From Gammaproteobacteria bacterium (lineage in GTDB: Bacteria > Pseudomonadota > Gammaproteobacteria > JAJFKG01): a stretch of DNA of 64,000 nt. Below are positions 59,561 through 64,000 of the stretch, one piece after another. Within the stretch, counting starts at the first letter, position 1. Every line of letters begins with the position of its first letter. Where the stretch lies: NCBI GenBank assembly GCA_021773335.1, contig JAJFKG010000047.1, forward strand, positions 1-64,000, in the 5' to 3' direction. Position numbers and translations under genes: made by a program. Below the pieces are notes generated by a model. It was not told the DNA's origin, did not search any database, and saw only the letters and a list, made by a program, of their open reading frames with translations.

Positions 59561-60457
59561 ATGAAAGGAATTATTTTAGCAGGTGGCTCAGGCACACGTT
59601 TATACCCCCTCACTTTGGCGTTGAGCAAACAATTGATGCCAATCTATGATAAGCCTATGGTTTACTACCCACTCTCTACCTTATTGCTTACCGGCATTAA
59701 AGATATTTTAATTATTTCCACACCAGATGATTTACCACTTTATCAAAAGTTATTAGGTGATGGCTCACAGTGGGGCATTAAATTGAGCTATCAACAACAA
59801 GATAAACCTGAAGGTATTGCACAAGCTTTAATTCTCGGTGAAAACTTTATTGGCGGCGATAGTGTTTGCCTTATTCTCGGCGATAATGTGATTTATGGCC
59901 ACGGTTTGGCAAGTCTATTACAAAAGACAGCCGCTCAGATCAAAAAAGCACAAGGCGCAGAAATATTCGCTTACTATGTTCGTGATCCCGAGCGTTATGG
60001 TGTCGTTGAATTTAATCAACAAGGTAAGGCACTTAATATTGAAGAAAAGCCGCAACGGCCCAAATCAAACTTTGCCGTTACCGGCATGTATTTCTATGAT
60101 CAACAAGCCAGCACATTGGCAAAACAATTGCAGCCTTCAGCACGTGGCGAGTTGGAAATTACTGATTTAAACCGTGCCTACTTAGCTAAAGGTCAATTGC
60201 GCGTGAATAAATTTGCCCGCGGCGTTGCTTGGCTGGATACTGGCACACATAATTCGTTACTTGATGCCGCACGTTTTGTTAAAATCCTCGAAGATCGCCA
60301 AGCCCTCAAAGTGGGTTGTCCCGAAGAAATTGCTTGGCGTATGGGTTACATTAATGACACTCAACTACGCAAATTAGCAGAACCACTGTGCAAAAATTAC
60401 TATGGTGAATACTTATTGGAATTGCTTACCACAGAACCGTTAGACAATAAGCTATGA
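59561..60457 (+). CDS. rfbA: Glucose-1-phosphate thymidylyltransferase
   Basis: First step of dTDP-L-rhamnose synthesis: dTTP and glucose 1-phosphate give dTDP-glucose. 298 residues from the ATG at 59561 ([16 protein letters not shown]), which is the conserved start. An ATG at 59549 adds four residues and lies too close to the AGGA. Motifs are the nucleotide-binding [59 protein letters not shown], and [14 protein letters not shown]. Its stop overlaps rfbC (ATGA). Confidence 0.96.
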   Translation: MKGIILAGGSGTRLYPLTLALSKQLMPIYDKPMVYYPLSTLLLTGIKDILIISTPDDLPLYQKLLGDGSQWGIKLSYQQQDKPEGIAQALILGENFIGGDSVCLILGDNVIYGHGLASLLQKTAAQIKKAQGAEIFAYYVRDPERYGVVEFNQQGKALNIEEKPQRPKSNFAVTGMYFYDQQASTLAKQLQPSARGELEITDLNRAYLAKGQLRVNKFARGVAWLDTGTHNSLLDAARFVKILEDRQALKVGCPEEIAWRMGYINDTQLRKLAEPLCKNYYGEYLLELLTTEPLDNKL

Positions 60458-61017
60458 AAATTATTAAAACTTCACTACCCGGTGTATTAATCATTCAACC
60501 TAAAGTATTTGGCGATCAGCGCGGTTATTTTTTTGAAAGTTATCAACGTCAACGTTATGCCGAACAAGGCATCGATGTTGAATTTGTGCAAGATAACATT
60601 TCACACTCTCAACAAGGTGTGCTGCGCGGCTTACATTACCAATTACCTCATACCCAAGGTAAATTAGTCTGGGTAAGTCACGGTGCAGTCTTTGATGTCG
60701 CGGTTGACGTCCGCATTGGCTCACCGACTTTTGGTAAAGCGACTTACTTAACCTTAGATGCGGCAAACCACCAACAGCTCTATGTCCCTCCTGGATTTGC
60801 GCACGGCTTTTGCACCTTAACCGATAATGTTGGCTTCCACTATAAATGTAGCAACTACTATGCGCCCGATTGTGAATTTACAATTCGTTGGGATGATCCC
60901 GATCTTGATATTCCGTGGCCGATTAGCGATCCAACTTTATCGCCCAAGGATACTAACAAACCCACATTAAAAGACATACCTGTCGATAGTTTACCGAAAT
61001 ATGAGGATTTTTCATGA
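60454..61017 (+). CDS. rfbC: dTDP-4-dehydrorhamnose 3,5-epimerase
   Basis: A 187-residue cupin-fold epimerase, third step of dTDP-rhamnose synthesis. Motifs are [31 protein letters not shown] (catalytic His region), [19 protein letters not shown], and [17 protein letters not shown]. Length and order within rfbACDB are normal. It overlaps both neighbours by 4 bp. Confidence 0.96.
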   Translation: MKIIKTSLPGVLIIQPKVFGDQRGYFFESYQRQRYAEQGIDVEFVQDNISHSQQGVLRGLHYQLPHTQGKLVWVSHGAVFDVAVDVRIGSPTFGKATYLTLDAANHQQLYVPPGFAHGFCTLTDNVGFHYKCSNYYAPDCEFTIRWDDPDLDIPWPISDPTLSPKDTNKPTLKDIPVDSLPKYEDFS

Positions 61018-61907
61018 GGGTTTTACTCACTGGCAGCAATGGTCAAGTTGGCTGGGAAATCCGTAAACTAGCAAAAGAATCCACCTGTGATATCATTTCT
61101 TTTAGCCACCACGAGTTGGATATCGTTGACGCCCAAGCTGTTAGCGATGCTATCGCACTACATAAACCCGATTTTGTCATTAACAGTGCCGCGTATACTG
61201 CAGTCGATAAAGCAGAAAGCGAACAAGCTCAATGTCTAGCAGTCAATCGTGACGGCGCTAACAATATCGCTCATGCTTGTCAGCAGGCACATATTCCTTT
61301 ACTGCATTATTCCACGGATTATGTCTTTAATGGTGATAGTCACAAACAACCCTTTCAAGAAAACTCACCGACTTCTGCACTCAATGTATATGGACGAAGT
61401 AAACTCGAAGGCGAATTAGCAATCCGACAAATCCTCCCACAACACCTTATATTGCGTATTTGTGGTGTGTTTGGTGAACATGGGCATAACTTCATAAAAT
61501 CGATGATCAAAGCGGCTAGCCAACACGAGGTACTACGTGTTGTTAACGACCAATACGTCACACCAACCCCCGCTTATGACATTGCCAAGGCGAGCTTTAC
61601 CATACTACGTGCCATTCATAATGGACAAACTAATGTTTGGGGCACTTATCATTATACCGGCAAACCCGCATTAACTTGGTTTGAGTACGCCAAATTCTGC
61701 ATCGATCTGGCCAGACCCTACTGCGATTTGCGAGTTAAAGAAATCAAACCCGTTACTAGCGCCGAATATGCAGCCGCCGCTAATAGGCCTGCGCAACCAA
61801 TTTTAGATTGTCATAAAATCAACACAACGTTTGCTATCGAACAACCCAATTGGCAAGCACGTGTTAAAGAGATGATTCAGAAATTATATCAGGACAAACC
61901 AACATAA
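61014..61907 (+). CDS. rfbD: dTDP-4-dehydrorhamnose reductase
   Basis: Last step of dTDP-L-rhamnose synthesis. A 297-residue short-chain reductase with NAD(P) motif VLLTGSNGQVGWEI, VINSAAYTAVDKAESE, the catalytic Tyr/Lys YGRSKLEGE, and STDYVFNG. The C-terminus has AAAANRPAQPILDCHKI. It shares one base with the following rfbB start. Confidence 0.96.
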   Translation: MRVLLTGSNGQVGWEIRKLAKESTCDIISFSHHELDIVDAQAVSDAIALHKPDFVINSAAYTAVDKAESEQAQCLAVNRDGANNIAHACQQAHIPLLHYSTDYVFNGDSHKQPFQENSPTSALNVYGRSKLEGELAIRQILPQHLILRICGVFGEHGHNFIKSMIKAASQHEVLRVVNDQYVTPTPAYDIAKASFTILRAIHNGQTNVWGTYHYTGKPALTWFEYAKFCIDLARPYCDLRVKEIKPVTSAEYAAAANRPAQPILDCHKINTTFAIEQPNWQARVKEMIQKLYQDKPT

Positions 61908-62914
61908 TGACTAATTATACCGCGAATAATATTCTTATCACCGGCGGTGCCGGCTTTATTGGTAGCAACTTTATTCATTACCTATTAAACAAAAATAATA
62001 AAATCAATATCGTTAACCTTGATTGCCTAACTTATGCGGGCAGCATGGATAATCTCGCACAGGTTGACGAACAGCGGCATCGCTTTGTCAAAGGCAATAT
62101 ATGTGACGCTAAACTAATTAATCAATTGTTACAACAATATGAAATAGATACAATCATCCATTTTGCTGCTGAAAGCCATGTTGACCGTTCGATAACAGGC
62201 CCAGCAAAATTCGTTGAAACTAATTTGATAGGGACTTTTACACTATTAGAAGCTGCTCGTAATTACTGGTTAGATAAAAAGAACTTAGCGGGTAACGCTT
62301 GCCGTTTTCATCATATTTCGACTGATGAAGTATTCGGCTCACTCAACAAGGATGATCCAGCTTTTACAGAGACAACACCTTACACGCCCAATTCTCCCTA
62401 CTCCGCATCTAAAGCCGGCGCTGATCACCTCGTGAGAGCCTATTTTCATACGTATGGTTTGCCGATGACAACGAGTAATTGCTCTAATAACTATGGCCCA
62501 CATCAACACCCAGAAAAACTGATCCCCACGATCATCCATGCATGTTTGCAAAATCAACCTATACCTATCTATGGCGATGGCAGTAATATTCGTGATTGGT
62601 TGTACGTTGATGACCATTGCCATGCCATTGACACCGTCATAAAACACGGGCACTTAGGTGAAACCTATAACATTGGCGGTAACAATGAGTGGACTAACCT
62701 CGCCATTGCGCAGACTATCTGTCAATTAATGGATGAAATAAAGCCTGGCAAAACACCTTACGCCGATCTGATCAGTTTCGTAAACGACCGCCCTGGTCAC
62801 GATTGGCGCTATGCGATCGATTCAAGCAAAATTGCTAATGGGCTTGGCTGGCAACCGCAAGAAACCTTCGAGACAGGGATCCGAAAGACATTAGAATTTT
62901 ACTTAGCTCGTTAG
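61907..62914 (+). CDS. rfbB: dTDP-glucose 4,6-dehydratase
   Basis: Second step of dTDP-rhamnose synthesis, giving dTDP-4-keto-6-deoxyglucose. 335 residues with NAD motif ILITGGAGFIGSNFIHYLL, HFAAESHVDRSITGP, STDEVFGSL, the catalytic Tyr-Lys YSASKAGADHLVRAY, SNCSNNYGPHQHPEKLIP and YGDGSNIRDWLYVDDH. In many genomes rfbB leads the operon; here it is last. Confidence 0.97.
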   Translation: MTNYTANNILITGGAGFIGSNFIHYLLNKNNKINIVNLDCLTYAGSMDNLAQVDEQRHRFVKGNICDAKLINQLLQQYEIDTIIHFAAESHVDRSITGPAKFVETNLIGTFTLLEAARNYWLDKKNLAGNACRFHHISTDEVFGSLNKDDPAFTETTPYTPNSPYSASKAGADHLVRAYFHTYGLPMTTSNCSNNYGPHQHPEKLIPTIIHACLQNQPIPIYGDGSNIRDWLYVDDHCHAIDTVIKHGHLGETYNIGGNNEWTNLAIAQTICQLMDEIKPGKTPYADLISFVNDRPGHDWRYAIDSSKIANGLGWQPQETFETGIRKTLEFYLAR

Positions 62915-62919
62915 AGAAA

Positions 62920-63999
62920 TTATTTGGTAGGGCCCATCATTACGAAAGCGATTGCAGGTTTATGTCCCAACTTCCCTTTGGCCACAACTTGACTACGATG
63001 CATAAAATGAGGCTTATCTCGCAAATATATCTTTTGTTTAGTCACAAAAATTGCTGCTTGTGGATACGCCAAAGCTTGCTTAGGCTCATTAACAAAATCC
63101 ACTGCATAATGCTGCCGACTATTTACCGCAAAATTTATCGCCAAACCATCTGGACCAATTTGATAAAATACTAATTTTTGTTGTGGTTTAAGTAAACCCT
63201 CAACACGCTGAACAAACGGTGTAGTGAGATTATGCTGGTAGACTAAAGGCTCAACCACTAAGACTGTTGCAGTAACAAACATCATAAAACCTAGCAATAA
63301 AATTGCAGTTTGTTGTTTTATGGGTTTGGTCTTTAAAAATTTTGCAATGCAGAAAGCAGCAAGACAACCCAACAACAAAGTCACCCATAGACCGTGTATA
63401 TTTAGGTTTTCAATTAAGTTAACCCCGTACATTTGCCCATATTTGCTAGCAACTGCTAATAATGCAACACCCGCAAATGGCAAACTATAACAGATAAAAT
63501 TAAAAACATTACGCACAAGCTCTAAGCCTTGTTGCTTATGTTGATGGACAAAAGGGTATGCCGCAATCAATGATAATGCAGGCACAATGGGAAGAATATA
63601 ACGCAGCCACTTACTTAACGCCAACGTCATACCCAACATAATGATTAATATCCACCCGAGTAAGAGACTAATAAATTTAATTTCATCAAGCAGTGGTCTG
63701 CGCCACAACTGTTGTCGCCAAAGCTGTTTGGCTAAAGCAATAACTGTCGCAATAGCTAAGATATAACTGACAGAAAAATTAGGGATAGCATTCGTAAAAT
63801 AATAAAAAATATGTCGATCATTATTCCCCAGACGGCCACTAACCTGCATGACCCACACGTCGTGCACAAATGCCATACCACCTTGTAAATAAGCCAGCAA
63901 ATATAAAACCGCCTCTGCTGCAACCAAGAGAATCGCCGCATAGCATGAAAAAATAATTAATTTGCGCCACTGTCGCATTAGCAAGTAGAAACTAAACAC
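62920..63999 (-). CDS. Polytopic membrane protein, GT39-like, truncated by the window end
   Basis: At least 359 residues with about nine membrane helices (LIIFSCYAAILLVAAEAVLYL, LLGWILIIMLGMTLALSKWL, YILPIVPALSLIAAYPFV) and a soluble C-terminal part. LSKWLRYILPIVPALSLIAA resembles the RYxLP..P motif of ArnT/PMT-like GT39 glycosyltransferases that use polyprenyl-linked sugars. The frame remains open to the last bases of the window. The N-terminal catalytic part with its acidic residues is therefore missing, and the GTG near 63999 is unlikely to be the real start. It is convergent with rfbB, 5 bp away. Confidence 0.7.
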   Translation of the reverse strand: MFSFYLLMRQWRKLIIFSCYAAILLVAAEAVLYLLAYLQGGMAFVHDVWVMQVSGRLGNNDRHIFYYFTNAIPNFSVSYILAIATVIALAKQLWRQQLWRRPLLDEIKFISLLLGWILIIMLGMTLALSKWLRYILPIVPALSLIAAYPFVHQHKQQGLELVRNVFNFICYSLPFAGVALLAVASKYGQMYGVNLIENLNIHGLWVTLLLGCLAAFCIAKFLKTKPIKQQTAILLLGFMMFVTATVLVVEPLVYQHNLTTPFVQRVEGLLKPQQKLVFYQIGPDGLAINFAVNSRQHYAVDFVNEPKQALAYPQAAIFVTKQKIYLRDKPHFMHRSQVVAKGKLGHKPAIAFVMMGPTK

Positions 64000-64000
64000 C

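Overview
The window looks like chromosomal DNA of a gammaproteobacterium. The evidence is a hemC-hemD-hemX-hemY cluster, a cyoABCD quinol oxidase, LPS genes (waaA, waaG, an LpxL-type acyltransferase), TolC behind a Pcm-like methyltransferase, ubiK, comM, glnK-amtB, trkA/trkH and parE. A Legionellales-type host is a guess only. It rests on the style of the PAS/receiver signalling protein, an XYP-type cyclodipeptide synthase and a very large soluble coiled-coil protein. No rRNA, tRNA, CRISPR array, phage or complete insertion sequence was seen.

Layout. 1-750: REP-like palindromes and arrays of GC-rich hairpins. 750-8559 (minus strand): a type I secretion operon (ABC exporter, HlyD adaptor, TolC-like channel) that also holds cysC and sat, which make PAPS, and a TIGR03032/DUF4915 protein. 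8560-12015: an accessory island with a duplicated 5' block. One copy leads into an intact SemiSWEET-like gene and an unrecognised 425-aa protein. The other leads into a broken SemiSWEET fragment and a cyclodipeptide synthase. 12153-14060: a PAS / degenerate kinase / double-receiver protein. 14342-18390: cyoDCBA. 18693-22834: a small metabolic and membrane block (secreted beta-propeller, PrpF-family isomerase, EamA permease, fatty acid hydroxylase family). 23245-29801: parE, a NudF-type hydrolase, a Pcm-like gene, tolC and waaA. 29893-31204: an XRE-ImmA regulator with paired operators. 31234-36455: amtB, glnK, ubiK, comM, an orphan antitoxin-like regulator and a class I aldolase. 36465-37789: repeats, a cytochrome c5 and a MITE-like element. 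37794-42081: hemCDXY. 42078-46250: a ferredoxin reductase, tonB, and a BtuB-like receptor under a cobalamin riboswitch that carries an inserted MITE-like element. 46367-53435: a site-2 protease, the 1274-aa coiled-coil protein, and an AAA/DUF4143 ATPase whose start codon lies in a 35-bp perfect stem. 53602-64000: envelope genes (waaG, trkH, trkA, an LpxL-type gene, a GT2), the dTDP-rhamnose operon rfbACDB and a truncated GT39-like membrane protein.

How the genes fit together. Housekeeping functions (haem synthesis, quinol oxidation, ammonium sensing, potassium uptake, LPS and O-antigen precursors) are interleaved with accessory loci. The rfb genes make dTDP-rhamnose, presumably for surface polysaccharide assembled with the neighbouring glycosyltransferases. 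The riboswitch, TonB-dependent receptor and TonB form a B12 uptake unit, with ExbB/ExbD not in view. The secretion operon suggests an exported product linked to sulfation, but neither a sulfotransferase nor a substrate gene is present. Repeats are a strong theme: REP palindromes, interchangeable hairpin 'words' and a small MITE-like family recur at several intergenic sites.
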